Assembly (NCBI GenBank): GCA_011037195.1 | Contig: JAAEAF010003762.1 | Span: 227,584-291,583 of the forward strand | DNA: 64,000 bases | DNA from: Triatoma infestans | Taxonomy: Eukaryota > Arthropoda > Insecta > Hemiptera > Reduviidae | Direction of reading: 5' to 3' | Shown here: piece by piece, positions 1-10,750 of the stretch | Layout of the letters: every line of letters begins with the position of its first letter | Numbering within the stretch: position 1 is the first letter of the stretch | Translations under genes and position numbers: made by a program | Notes under the pieces: model-generated | Told to the model about the DNA's origin: nothing | What the model saw: the letters and a program-made list of their open reading frames with translations, nothing else | Database searches by the model: none

Positions 1-1199
1 ATAATCTCATTTTGAGTTAGAGACGTTAACTTTAGTTATATCCATAAATGATATCATAACACTAATTTACCGTGCATTTATGTAAATAACAGCTAATATT
101 ACGGTATTTTGGTCCAACACATTACTGATTACAAAATCAATACCTATTATTACATGGCTTAAATAATAAATAAAATTGAAATGATGATAATTTTACCATA
201 ATTCTTTCACAAAAGAATGTTATTCATTTTACACGGGAATAGAAACAAATGACTACCTGTGAAGTACAATTTTTCAAATGAATAATTGTTAATGATAAAT
301 TTTATCTTTTTCTTTGGAGTTTTTATTAATAGAAAACCGGATTTATTGGTATTTTTTATTTTATTCTATGATCATTTTTTTAAATGTTTTTTTTCAGGGT
401 TCATTGCTGAGATTTGTTATTGGAATCATTCATAAACTCTCTTCTTGAGCCTTTTAATCATTAAGTAACTAGCCAGTCTAAGAACAGCTTAGTAATAAAC
501 GAGCAGCAGCTAAGAGCGTTTTGCTTTGAAGAAAAGCTTTCCGGATACTGACGCTTGATAACAACAACAAGGTTTTTCAGTGTTCACAATTTTCTCGGAA
601 ACGGCTCGAATGATTTTCCTAAAAGCTTAATATATATAAATAATTGTCCATAACAGTCCATGAAAGATCACATCCTGTAGAAGGTGATATTTCTTGGGGG
701 CGTGAGCGGTCCCATCATGGATTAGTTCGAGCCTTCACTACTAGAATCGCTGTAACCACTGTAACTCTCTCCAAGGTTTCCTCACAATGCTGAGTAAACA
801 TCGTCTCTAACCTGAGAGAAACATCGTTTCTGATCCTTCTAAACTCGAGAAACTATTCCTGACTTATCGTAACAAAGACGAATGCGCTGCCTATAAGAAG
901 TAAGCACGAATATACTGGTACATACTCAACGAATACAAATATATGATTACTTTTTCAAGAGGAAGTAAGTATAACATTTGGGGGGGGGGGGGGATTGATT
1001 TCAGTAAGATTCCGTACATGTGTTTTGGGATGGTTAGTTTCCCTTTTTAGTGGCAATCAATAAGATTACGTTGCACTAATTAATGCTTAAATTGCTAATA
1101 GTTCAGTAGTTAAACATTTAGTGAAAATTCTGTTGTTTTTTTGTTTTTTTTATAGAAAATGTGTTTGTTTTAAGAAAACTGTGTGATTGGTTCGCAATT
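1..1199. other. AT-rich non-coding sequence
   Basis: No open frame, RNA gene or recognisable element was seen. A somewhat GC-richer block lies at about 660-900 and may be an old repeat, but I do not recognise it. A run of 13 G residues is at about 981-993. Confidence 0.4.
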
Positions 1200-1320
1200 T
1201 TACTTTCCCTTGTTGCTGTAAGAAGAAACGTTGCAATCAATCAAATTATTGAAGTTGCGTTTTCACGGAAATATATGTTTTCAGGTCCCTTGATAAGAAA
1301 AAAATGTTTTTAGCCAGTGG
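1200..1320 (+). repeat. Dispersed repeat family A, partial copy
   Basis: This is a degenerate copy of a repeat found all over the window on both strands. It shows the series 'TGTAAGAAGAAA ... TTTTCACGGAAATATATGTTTTC ... AGGTCCC' (spaced), matching the better copies at 23.7 and 30.8 kb. No coding capacity was seen. The class (SINE, MITE or other) is unknown. Confidence 0.5.
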
Positions 1321-1377
1321 TCTTTATGCTTCTTATTTCTTGTGGTATAATGTAATGCGATCAAAGTTCACTTGGCC

Positions 1378-1720
1378 CCCCCCATCGGTGCCAGGATGAG
1401 GCACTCACCATACAGTATCCCTTCCAGATTAAGATCACTGGGAAGGTTCTCATATCTTCCTCCAATACCTGGTAACTACCTAGGCTTCCAAATTTTTTCT
1501 GGATGATCTAACGTCGCAGTGCCATTAGAAGGTTTATTGCAGTCTCTCTCCACAGTATCTGTAGAATCTGCTATCGTGTTCTAGACCCAGCTTCTTTAGG
1601 TGCCACCTCAGGAAATTCGTCAGCTTGCGAAGCATATTTTTACTCAGTCTGTGCATGCTTTAGATCTTTTCTGATCATAACCGCCCTGACAGGTCTCAGC
1701 AACAATTCTTTGGGAGGTTT
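1378..1720 (-). repeat. Decayed coding-like repeat, possibly LINE-derived
   Basis: This block is homologous to 22,680-22,990. Both read, on the minus strand, through 'LKKL-L' and a following region that in the better copy gives 'DSTIQKRFSSCWVAYQ', then end near GTGCCAGGATGAG on the plus strand. That peptide resembles the 'D..I..RI..A..AF' linker after the reverse transcriptase in many LINEs, but the resemblance is weak. Frameshifts and stops are present. The homology between the two copies is firm; LINE identity is inference. Confidence 0.4.
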
Positions 1721-1734
1721 TTCCAAAAATTGTG

Positions 1735-1935
1735 CTCTCTTCACTTCCTGTGTTTGTATGTTATATATATATATATATATACGCTTGGTTTTTGTTTAAA
1801 TAAAATACCTCAAAAACAGAAAACTTACAAAAAAAGCTCAAACTTGATATTCCGTTTAAGTACCGCCACCGCATCATACATAAAGGTTTTCGACGAAAGC
1901 AACCGGAAATGCTAGTATTTTTTTAAGTTTTTTGT
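1735..1935 (+). repeat. Dispersed repeat family A copy with AT microsatellite
   Basis: The copy contains an (AT)n run at about 1759-1779, then 'CTCAAAAACAGAAAA' and 'AAACTTGATATTCCGTTTA', followed by a stretch ending in an 'ACCGGAAATGCTA' motif. The same order is seen at 23.8-23.95 kb and 63.3-63.45 kb. The short open frame across it is not supported as a gene. Confidence 0.6.
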
Positions 1936-4856
1936 TTTTTTCAGTCTCTCACAATAGTCTCAAAAGTGGCTCCAAATATTTACTTATCCTCGCATACTTT
2001 CTACAAACATAAATATATCAACTTTAATCTTTCCTTTACGTTCCCTCTTCAGTACAATTTATGGTTTGGTGGTTCTACTATATAATATAAACGTTTTCTA
2101 GAAGTTATGGAAGAATTGCAAATTTGAAGAAAGTCGGTTAAATGGAAGTGCACCTTGACAGAATTAGTTTCTAAGTTCCTTGTAATTTTCTAATAAGCGG
2201 CTGCAATGATTTTCTTTCGGTTTGGAACGCCAACTGCACAAAGATAAACGTACCACTTTTTGTTTAGAACATCTTACTAGAAAAATTTGTTTCAGCGGAT
2301 TAGAGGAATGTGGTTTTATTCGATTTCACATGTTATTGGAGTTTGTTCAATGTTATTGATACATTGTCTGCTGGGCTAGAGGGTAATCACCTGCCGTAGG
2401 TGCAAGCTAATATGAACACGTGTGTATTTACGCAATCACGTGTGCATTTATGGCAGAGAACTGAGTGCAAATTTCCAATTTTAAAAGAAAATTCATCACT
2501 TTATAATATTATATTAACTGCTTTGAGAGAAAGTCGTGGTTCACGCCAGATACTTTCATAGCCGTATGTTGCTACATTGAACCACCTTCATAGACACTAG
2601 AACACACTAGCATCATTATTTATATAGATAAATTACTACAGCTAAGTGATAGTTTTTTCGCCTCTCTTTTTTTCATAAATTAATCGCAGTAGATATCGCA
2701 GCAATATATTTCAGCCTGCACACACCCACGCTCGATACATTGAACAAAAAAGGTGTCTTATATATCTGTTGTCCAATCAGACAGAACTCCGTGTGGGCGG
2801 AATCAACATCATCATATTGTAGTTAGTTTCTGTCTTCTGTTTATCAAAGCACTTGGCGGTTTTTATCTTTTTTAAGTATCTTTTTCCTTTTTTTTTCTTC
2901 CTATCTCTTTGTTACTGAAGTCTGTAATAAAAAGAAATTTCTTTTTTTAAATTATTTTCTTTATATTTTTATTCTGTTATAAATAAAGAGATTATTAAAA
3001 TCCGCTTGCATGATTGATTCCTGTTTTAATAAAAATATCCTTCAAGGAGTGCTATCCTATCTGGAATATACACTAAGACTAAGGAGCACAACTTTTCCAG
3101 GTTCAAAAAGAAAAACCCATGAGGAAAGAAGCGTAGCAGTAATTAATTCCTTTGATATCCTGGACTCACTCCATGTTAACTATTCGTTCATTTGCTTTGC
3201 TGCCGGTTCATCATTCCTGTTAACTCGTTTCCCTCTGTTTTTAGATTTATTTATTTTAATTGCCGTACCTACACCCTTTCTTTGATTATAAACACTTGTA
3301 TATTGTTTGTAAATGATCGTAGATTTTCTTTTTTTTTTTTAATTAAAAAAAGGTTCTTAATTTAAAGGGCATATTTCCTAGAGGCAGTTTTCAGCTTGTT
3401 TTTTATTAAAAATTCTAATTTTTTAAAACCGGTATAACAGTTTAATTGACTCGCAAAATTCTTTGAAAGTAAAGCATTCTCTTCATTCTTTTACTCATAT
3501 AATTTTCACTTTTTCTTAGAACTGTAAGAGGAACGGTTACAATGGTATAATATTCATAAACATCCACTCATATCATTTGCTAGAAGCATTTTTTTTATTT
3601 ATAATCAGGTAAGCTTCCGGTTAAAAAAGAATTTTGAAAATTGACAAGATCGCATTATACAGCTGTAAAGAAAGTAAAATATAGTAGTGAGATTGTTCTT
3701 TGTTTCGGGCACCATTAGTGCTCTTCTTCCGGAGATCTTTAGGGTAGGAGAGAAGTGTACGTTGAGAACGTTGAGATTGAAGAATTTGGTCACCTGTTCT
3801 AAACTTTTCACATATGCCAACTCACTCTTCAGCCTTTAAACATCTGAAAGCAAATTTTCAACAACCATTTTCATTATTTATAACCACAGTTGAGTACATG
3901 TTAAGTAATTACTCAAGGACTCCTCACCAAAAGAAGTAATTAAGTGTCAAAAAACCAATTAGAAATAATTAAATATGTCACCCTTCCCCACATTGCTTGA
4001 ATTCAAAGAATAGGAAAAACTTCTTCACTAAAAAAAAATTAAAAAATCTTAGAATATAATTACTAATTCACCTCTTGAAAATGACATGCTACTGTGTCGA
4101 AACGTCGGGACTGTTAAAAAAACAAACTTAATAATTTTTGATAGGTTATCTAATCGTTTTTGATTATGCCATCATCCTTCATTTTAAATTGATACGATTA
4201 AACATTAAGTAGAAAGCAGGAAAAGAAATGATTGACATTGCTGACGTGTTCCTTTGATAGTTTTCAGCGCTCAACATACTGAAACATAAGCCAGAAATAT
4301 ACAAAGAAAATTCCTTCCGACCGCGCCCTGCCAGAAACTGTCAACAACGAAATTAGTAATAATCGAGAGAAATTGCTAGTCTCATTTTGCAAAGTACTGG
4401 CTAGGATTTCAATAATAGGCCGCTAAAAACCATTCTCAGATTCCATTTATGCTTATTAGTAGTGACTGAGAAGTTTTATTGTAGAAGTCAACATTTAGAG
4501 GAAACAGAGAATAGTTAGCGGGAGAAGAGCCAGAACAGGTGGCCTTCAGCACCAGCCATTCTGAATCTGGTGCCGACAATGATGTCTCAGTGTGTTGTTG
4601 CTGATTACTACCCACACCAACATTCCTCCGCTTATAATAATAATACCATGTTAACCACATTGAAGCTTAAACTGCTGCTACTGCCGCTAGACTGTGCCTC
4701 ATACTATTAACCATACGAAATATCAGCACATTTCTGCTAAACCGCAATATACAATTGTTATTAACTTTACAAACAGTTTTGTACCTTGTAGTATGTTCGA
4801 GTATGATTATAGAACACTGGCTGATATTGTGCAAATAGTTTTTTTTTTTTAATTTA
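1936..4856. other. No gene recognised
   Basis: AT-rich sequence with short chance ORFs, such as those at 3010-3285, 3605-3820 and 4436-4660. None shows a recognisable motif. I see nothing that can be named here. Confidence 0.4.
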
Positions 4857-4879
4857 ATGCGGTCAACATCTACGGTCTA

Positions 4880-4995
4880 TTGGCGACCGGATCCTTCTCA
4901 GTGCCCTCTCTTTCTCGGTCCACTGCCCACTCAGGGGGGGGGGGGAGCTGCAGAGGCTTCTAGGAAGAAACATCTAAGGCAGCACAGCTGGCTTG
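4880..4995 (+). repeat. SINE family B body fragment
   Basis: The stretch contains 'GCGACCGGATCCTTCTCAGTGC' split over 4884-4905, a G homopolymer, and 'GGCTTCTAGGAAG' near 4958. The same order occurs at 60,125-60,205, where it is joined to a tRNA-like head. This copy lacks the tRNA head. Its inverse partner lies about 120 bp downstream. Confidence 0.5.
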
Positions 4996-5111
4996 CAAAT
5001 ACTTTTCATGGTGATCATAGCTTAGCAAATGTTTCATCACTTTAAATAAGGAATTATTAAACTTGTTTTTTTCTATCAGTAACTTACTGGACAGTGTTGT
5101 TCATAACGAGG

Positions 5112-5172
5112 GAACACTACCCAGAGGCCGGCAGTGCACTGAGAAGGCTCCGGGTGCCAATGGACCATAGAT
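5112..5172 (-). repeat. SINE family B body fragment, inverted
   Basis: On the minus strand it reads 'GGAGCCTTCTCAGTGCACTG', the same core as at 4,890 and 60,135. Together with the copy at 4,880-4,995 it forms an inverted pair. Confidence 0.45.
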
Positions 5173-5440
5173 GTTTACGCGCCTTAAATTCAGAAAAAAA
5201 AACAACTTTCTCGCCCTATTTCTAATAAAAGTAACTGTAAACTGAATGGCTTCTATATACAAAATTAGGGGTGAACCATTCAACACCGTCTTGGATGATG
5301 TTCTTTTAAGTACTTTTATTTATTAAGATCCACAAGTGGAACACGAGTGAATAATTTTTTCAGTTTTTTTTTAAGTTGATTCTAACTACTTTCCTTAAAC
5401 TGCGAATAGTAACTTCATTCGTCACATTAAAATATAAATT

Positions 5441-5725
5441 TTATTTGCAATATCCGGTTAATTGGGCTATTGTAGAGCTATTGTTAATTGGGATGTAGAG
5501 GTAAAAACTTTTTGCAAATGCTATTCCAAAAATATTGGATTTTCTGGAGTTAAAAGTTGGCACTTTAAGATATATGTAAATAAGGAGCTGTGGATTGTCA
5601 ATATAATTATTTATGAGTTTATATAAGAATATTATATCAGAATTAGTTCTCCTCTGCTCGAAAGATTGGATATTAAAGGTTTCCATAGAGTTCTGATATG
5701 GTATGTCGCTGTAATCGTAATCCAA
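5441..5725 (-). pseudogene. LINE post-RT C-terminal fragment
   Basis: This open stretch continues the LINE downstream of the RT after a frameshift. 'FEQRRTNSDIIFLYKLINN' matches the conserved segment that follows the thumb in Jockey/CR1-type proteins ('L..RR...D..FLYKL.NG'), then 'VPTFNSRKSNIF'. It ends near the element's 3' end. It has no independent function. Confidence 0.65.
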
Positions 5726-5800
5726 TCTAACTCCTAGTGTTTTTATAAAATTATGTAGTACTTTTACAATTCTATTGATGCCAGTATTAAAATAGCGCGA

Positions 5801-6316
5801 CTATACAATGGAATTAAATTCTAGAATGGATATAACTAACGAAACATAGAGGACTATGAAAGGTGTGACATTTTTGAAAAATGTAGTATTTCTTATTACA
5901 AATCTTAACATTTGGTTTGCTTTATTACATATATAGCCTATGTGAATATCGAGCGACAAATCAGGCGCCATAATTATACCTAAGTCGCGCGAATCACTAC
6001 AGTCTTTTATTAGGGTTGTATTTCTTCTGGTAAAAGACATGACTTGACATTTATCAACATTTAGGACCATACTATTAAATTTACAACACTCAGATAAATT
6101 TGTAATAGCATCCTGTAAATGCAATGTATCCTCAATGTTTATTATTTTTTTGTAAATTTTTAAATAATCTACAAACAACAGGAACTTACATGAAGAATCA
6201 ATAATTACCCCTATACTGTTAATATATAAAATAAACAAGAATGGACCAAGATGAGAACCTTGAGGCACACCTGATATATTTTCTATAGAGTGAAATAATG
6301 TTGAGCCAATTTTCAC
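5801..6316 (-). pseudogene. LINE reverse transcriptase fragment
   Basis: This 171-codon open stretch carries the core of a Jockey/CR1-type reverse transcriptase. RT motif 'SGVPQGSHLGP' is at residues 15-25. The catalytic palm motif, normally FADD, reads 'LFVDYLKIYK' at about residues 46-55, so the second catalytic aspartate is lost. 'LNVDKCQVMSF' and the 'DLGI' thumb motif follow. The frame starts inside the domain because upstream sequence is broken by frameshift. The Asp loss and truncation make it a dead fragment. Family assignment rests on motif order and is solid at the LINE level, less so at clade level. Confidence 0.75.
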
Positions 6317-6480
6317 TAACTATCTCCTACCTAAGTAAGATTGGAACCAACGAATTAACGACCCTGTAATACCATATGATGCTAGTTTGGACACCAATAT
6401 TTCATGGCTTAATTTATCAAAGGCTTTACTAAAATCAGTGTACGTATATGGCATCAACTTGTAAACCTTCTTCAAAAGAC

Positions 6481-7369
6481 TCTAATATATATTGCGGAAA
6501 TATCATGAGATTGGTAATAGTTGATTTATTTTTTATGAAGCCGTGTTTGTAAAATTAATAATTTCATTATTGCCATATTTATTTAATAAACTTGAACACA
6601 TATAATTTGTATACGAAAGGAAAGAACAAGAAAAATCCAATGATTAGAAAAGTGATAAGTTAGAAAGTAAATTTGCTGTTCCAAAATTATATTGAGTAAG
6701 CAAAATATTGACCGACTTCGCAAATCGAGCATCAACAACTAGATTATTTCCGAATATTATTTTTGTAACAATGAGAACGTCTTCTTCTAAGTTTAATTTT
6801 ATAATATGAAAAATGTTTCCCAATTAAACTTGTAGCCTTAGATTTAATTGTATTTCGTCCTTGTCTCAACATATTTTAATATTCTTGATATTTACAAATA
6901 TATTTGAGTTTTCACTAAAATTTTAATTTAAACAGCAAATGGTAACTACTTTTAATGCCTACATAACAGGAGGAACATACTTTGTCATGTACAGCTAAAT
7001 GGTTATAGGAAATCGTTGTACTCGTTTTCGAGAAAATTCCAAAAATCTCACAAAACCTATTCTATATAGTCGTCGTTTTGGAATTCTACCAAAACATCTA
7101 ATTTGTGGTAATATATTACAGGTGGGAAAAAACCACATACATTTGTATTGAAGTGATAATTTAGATGAAAGCTTAACGTTTAACTGTTTTCCTAGAACCC
7201 TCAAAAACATTTTCAAAAGTGTTCGATATTTATGTGTATGGATAGTGTACAAAGTTTAAAGAAATTCGTTGGATCCATTTTCTAGTTAATCTCGAAAAAC
7301 TAGGAAAAAACTATTCAGTAGATAGATTTTTGGCTGAAACTTCGTGTCAAAAGCGTTGATAGTATGTAA
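6481..7369. other. AT-rich, partly dispersed-repeat sequence
   Basis: No gene seen. At about 7,000-7,260 there are family A-type phrases ('TCGTTTTCGAGAAAATTCC' and a run resembling 13,360-13,460 and 28,010-28,110). They suggest an old repeat copy. Confidence 0.4.
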
Positions 7370-7672
7370 ACGGAACAGTTGCAAGTTTGCGTTTCCGGCG
7401 ATTTTTCGATTTTTGAGATATTTTGTTCACACCCCCAGATACATTCATATGCATATATAGACTATTTGCTAAAAACAAACAATTCCTTGCTCTTACTAGA
7501 AGTCAGAGAAAGTAAAATATGTGCCATCTTAATAATAGCTATACCACCCTCCAATTCTGTGGATATAAACAAATGAATTACATATTTCGATTACACAGTA
7601 AATTGATTATACGTGAGTTCCCATTATATTTCGCAAAGGATAATGAGTTCCTTCTCACTCGCTCACTCTCTG

Positions 7673-7717
<45 letters not shown>

Positions 7718-7735
7718 ACTTCGTAAGAAATTGTT
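7370..7735 (-). repeat. Dispersed repeat family A copy with CA microsatellite
   Basis: 'GCGATTTTTCGATTTTTGAG' precedes a (CA)n run of about 18 units at 7,680-7,716. The order is the same as at 13.5, 19.3 and 31.3 kb, where the CA/GT tract sits at a matching place in the repeat. The ORFs crossing the tract are artefacts of the simple repeat. Confidence 0.55.
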
Positions 7736-9230
7736 GAGCCATGATATGGTGTTCGCCACCAGACATTCTGTCGCCCTCTACAGGACGGGCACAAGTACTA
7801 GAATAAACAGAATGGTAAATGTGCCAGTCATCCTATTTTTTGCTTGGCCAACGAGTATAGAACTGTCGAAAATAATGTTTTACTGACAAATAACATCTAA
7901 CTAAAAAGAACACCACACTGTATGTTATATTATATTGTGTGTGTGTTGTGTTTTTTGGTGTATATAGATTTTAATGTACATATACAACTAGCACGAATTT
8001 TAATGTTACAACCGCCGTATATGTTAGAGAGCCGGTGGCCCGTTATAATAGTGTGTATACAAAATAATATATAAGTCTCTTTCAAAGCCCCTCACCCACT
8101 CGCATTCTCTCACTCTTTCTATTTACCAAAAAGCTCACTAGTGGATAAATTAATGAGCTGACGTCATTAATATTATGTATAAAAGCTTCTGGTTTTCACT
8201 CGGTGTCGGCAAGTGTAGATAAAATAAATGTAAACAACAACCCTAGTAGATGAAATAAATTTAGGCCATCTGAATTATTTTCAAAATATTTTGGAATATC
8301 TGAAGTTTTTTTTTTTTTTTTTAAGCACTCCAAAGTCAATATTATATTAAGCACTCCAAAGACAATAATATTGTTGAACTTTTATCCCGACTTCTTCACT
8401 CCTCGTAATCACTCGCCCTTAAGTCCCGTTGTAGACATAAAAGTTAGAAACAAATCGATTTTACATTTTTTTTTTTTAAATTTACAAATCAACAACAGGT
8501 ACATACCGTCAACACTTTTAATCCAAAGCCTCTGCATAGCTGTCCTACGTTTCAACTACGCTACGAAATATCGTCACATGGGAGGGGAAGTCACGCTAGG
8601 AGGTGACATCCTGTACAAAGGCAAACATCTAAAGCTCCCTTGCAAGTAGGCCTATATCATCCTTACAATGTAAGAGAAGGAGTACTTACTCCAGTAAAAA
8701 AGAAGAATACTAATGGTATAAGAACAGAAATAATCATTACAGAAGAGTCTTGCAAGTTTATGCTTTCTCTTGCGTTTTCGCCTTTACTCTTTCTCACCTT
8801 CAGTAAATATTGCCTACTTATTAGACAAATGAAATAATAAGTTATAAGTCAAACCTTACCACAATCCATACCATAACTTAATCCTGACATTGCAGTTCCT
8901 TTCTATTCTCCGACATACTAAGACAATCATTACTTACCTGTGTGAACTCGCAACCTGAAAGACTTAAAAAGAAAACAAATGACTCAAAGCAAAAGGCAAC
9001 ACTAGTTCGTCTGAGACAGCGACAGGGATTGATACGATATTATAAAGTATTGTTAAACGTTTGAAAGTATTTATGTTCCAAGTTTGAAAGCTATTTATCA
9101 ATTAGAATGGCGTCCCGGTCTGATATTAAACTGCACATCTGGAAGAAGAACCTCACAGTTAATCATATAAGACAGTCCCACCGGAAATTATGGGAACTCG
9201 GTTTAGGAAAATCTTCTACTAAAACATCAT
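7736..9230. other. No gene; promoter-like and small duplicated patches
   Basis: 'GTATAAAAGC' at about 8,175-8,184, followed about 30 bp later by 'TCACTCGGTGTCGG', looks like a TATA/initiator pair, with AATAAA signals soon after. This would fit an LTR but no partner was found. A 21-bp phrase beginning AAGCACTCCAAAG is repeated at about 8,323 and 8,349. Nothing else could be named. Confidence 0.3.
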
Positions 9231-9269
9231 AACAAAGAATGCTGTGCGATTTAATGGAAAACAACATTG

Positions 9270-9480
9270 ATAACGGAAAAGAACTTTCAAGTTTAGGAAC
9301 CTGGAATATGAGAAGTTCAGTTTTGGAAGAAGCATGAAGGATGAAGGGTGAAAAGAAAAAAACTTAATCTATCATTGGCTGAAACAAGACTATCACCCAG
9401 AAGGTTTGGGCGAAAATGGATGATAGTAGAGATGCAGTACTGGAGGATGAGATTCATGTTAGGGGAAATAATGAAAGTGA
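9270..9480 (+). pseudogene. LINE AP-endonuclease remnant
   Basis: Two motifs of the apurinic endonuclease domain of non-LTR retrotransposons are visible in different frames. 'LGTWNMRSSV' is at about 9,295-9,325, equivalent to the N-terminal 'GTWN.R' of these enzymes. 'LSLAETRLS', the 'ETR' active-site segment, is at about 9,366-9,395. They are close together in the expected order, but stops and a frameshift intervene. The call is moderate because it rests on two short motifs. Confidence 0.4.
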
Positions 9481-9634
9481 AGACTGAATAAAGTAAATCA
9501 GCGTAATATGGGACCTGGGAGGAATATTGGAAAGAAAATGGTCAGAAAATTTGCGAGTACGGATATGTTCGACATCCAGGATGCGAGATAAAACAGAAAG
9601 CACTGGAAAGGAGCTAAGGAATGAAGAATGAATA

Positions 9635-9995
9635 GAAAGGGAAGTTTGAGGTGAGGAATAACCAGGTAGGAAAAAAAGGTAGACTAGTAAAGAGTAGGAG
9701 GAGGAGATTGAGGACAGATGGCTGGAAGAGAGCTGAGACAGAGAGATTGGCTAGATAGGGAAGTTTGGAGGGAAGGAATGGCCTCCAAACACAATAAAGT
9801 GAGAGGTGGTAAACTAGCAAGGACGTAGGAGGAGAAGATGGAGGAGGTGAAGGCTGGAAGGGGTTGAGACATGGATGTTTGGATAAGGAAGTCTAAAAAA
9901 CAAGTGTGACCTGACAGCAACCGAGCACAATGAGAAGAGGTAGAGATTGGAGACCTGATGGCTGGATGAAAAGTTTGGAAGGAAGAGAGAGTAAA
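9635..9995 (+). repeat. Degenerate tandem repeat of LINE C-terminal sequence
   Basis: Three degenerate copies follow each other with a period of roughly 125 bp, starting near 9,677, 9,803 and 9,928. Each contains a run such as 'GTAGGAGGAGGAGATTGAGG' followed by 'GGCTGGAAG' or 'GGCTGGATG'. Translated, the first reads 'RRRRLRTDGWKRAETERLA', similar to the basic '(R)RRW.D...' tail at the C-terminus of many LINE proteins. The LINE origin is inference; the periodicity is visible. Confidence 0.4.
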
Positions 9996-10654
9996 AATTC
10001 TAAGAATGAAGTAAATTTATCAATTAGATTTGTAATCATTACAGTTTATGAGGAAGCAATGTGGGTACTTTCCAGACCAGGCCACCCAGGACAGGGATAC
10101 GCCGGTAAAGGTAATTAATTAATAAGAATTGTAATAAGTACAGTAACTCAAGTGAGTATTTTATTAGTGTGATTTGTTATGCATATAGTTTGGTGCTTAG
10201 ATCATTTTCAGGGAAAATTTAAAACAGTTTTCTAAAAATTTTAATAAATAATTTAAAAACTACCATTTGTATTTTATCCACGTCATGTAAATAACATAAG
10301 TTGAAAAGGCTAAGTTTGAGCTTTACTATTTCATTCTTTTATTCCGCTAAAAAAATAATGGTAAGTGTTTTGTGAAACGGCAAAAGTGGTAATTTTAGTC
10401 TAGAACTATTATTATATAAGGGGACAACAGTTTACACTTAACGCCTATCGATTATAATAGTTTCTGGTCATACGCTATTATTTTCTTTTAGTATTTGAAT
10501 ATTCTAATTCATATAGTGACATATGTTTGAGGCAGTAATTATCAGCCGGCAATAATTTCTATGTATTCACTTCTATTATTACTGTAATTTTATGTTTCTG
10601 CTTTATTACCCACATCCTACGTTAAGGATCTGGTCCTTCCATTTCTGTTATTTA

Positions 10655-10750
10655 TCCTCGTATTCATATATATATATATAAATTATTAATAATTATATAT
10701 ATTAACATTAATATATTAAATTAATTATAATATATATATATTGTATACAT
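10655..10750. repeat. AT-rich palindromic patch
   Basis: Dense TA/AT alternation with inverted phrases (TAATTATATATATTAA and its complement). It could extrude a cruciform or simply be low-complexity sequence. No gene is nearby. Confidence 0.4.

Larger units (their letters stand above)
5405..6480 (-). mobile_element. Jockey/CR1-like LINE, 3' part
   Basis: A 5'-truncated non-LTR retrotransposon on the minus strand. Reading 5' to 3' it has the RT motif 'DFSKAF' with upstream palm sequence (about 6,420-6,450), the RT stretch at 5,801-6,316, and the post-RT region at 5,441-5,725. Several frameshifts and stops separate these pieces. The 5' half (ORF1 and the AP endonuclease) is absent. No poly-A tail or target duplication could be fixed at the 3' end. 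Confidence 0.7.
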
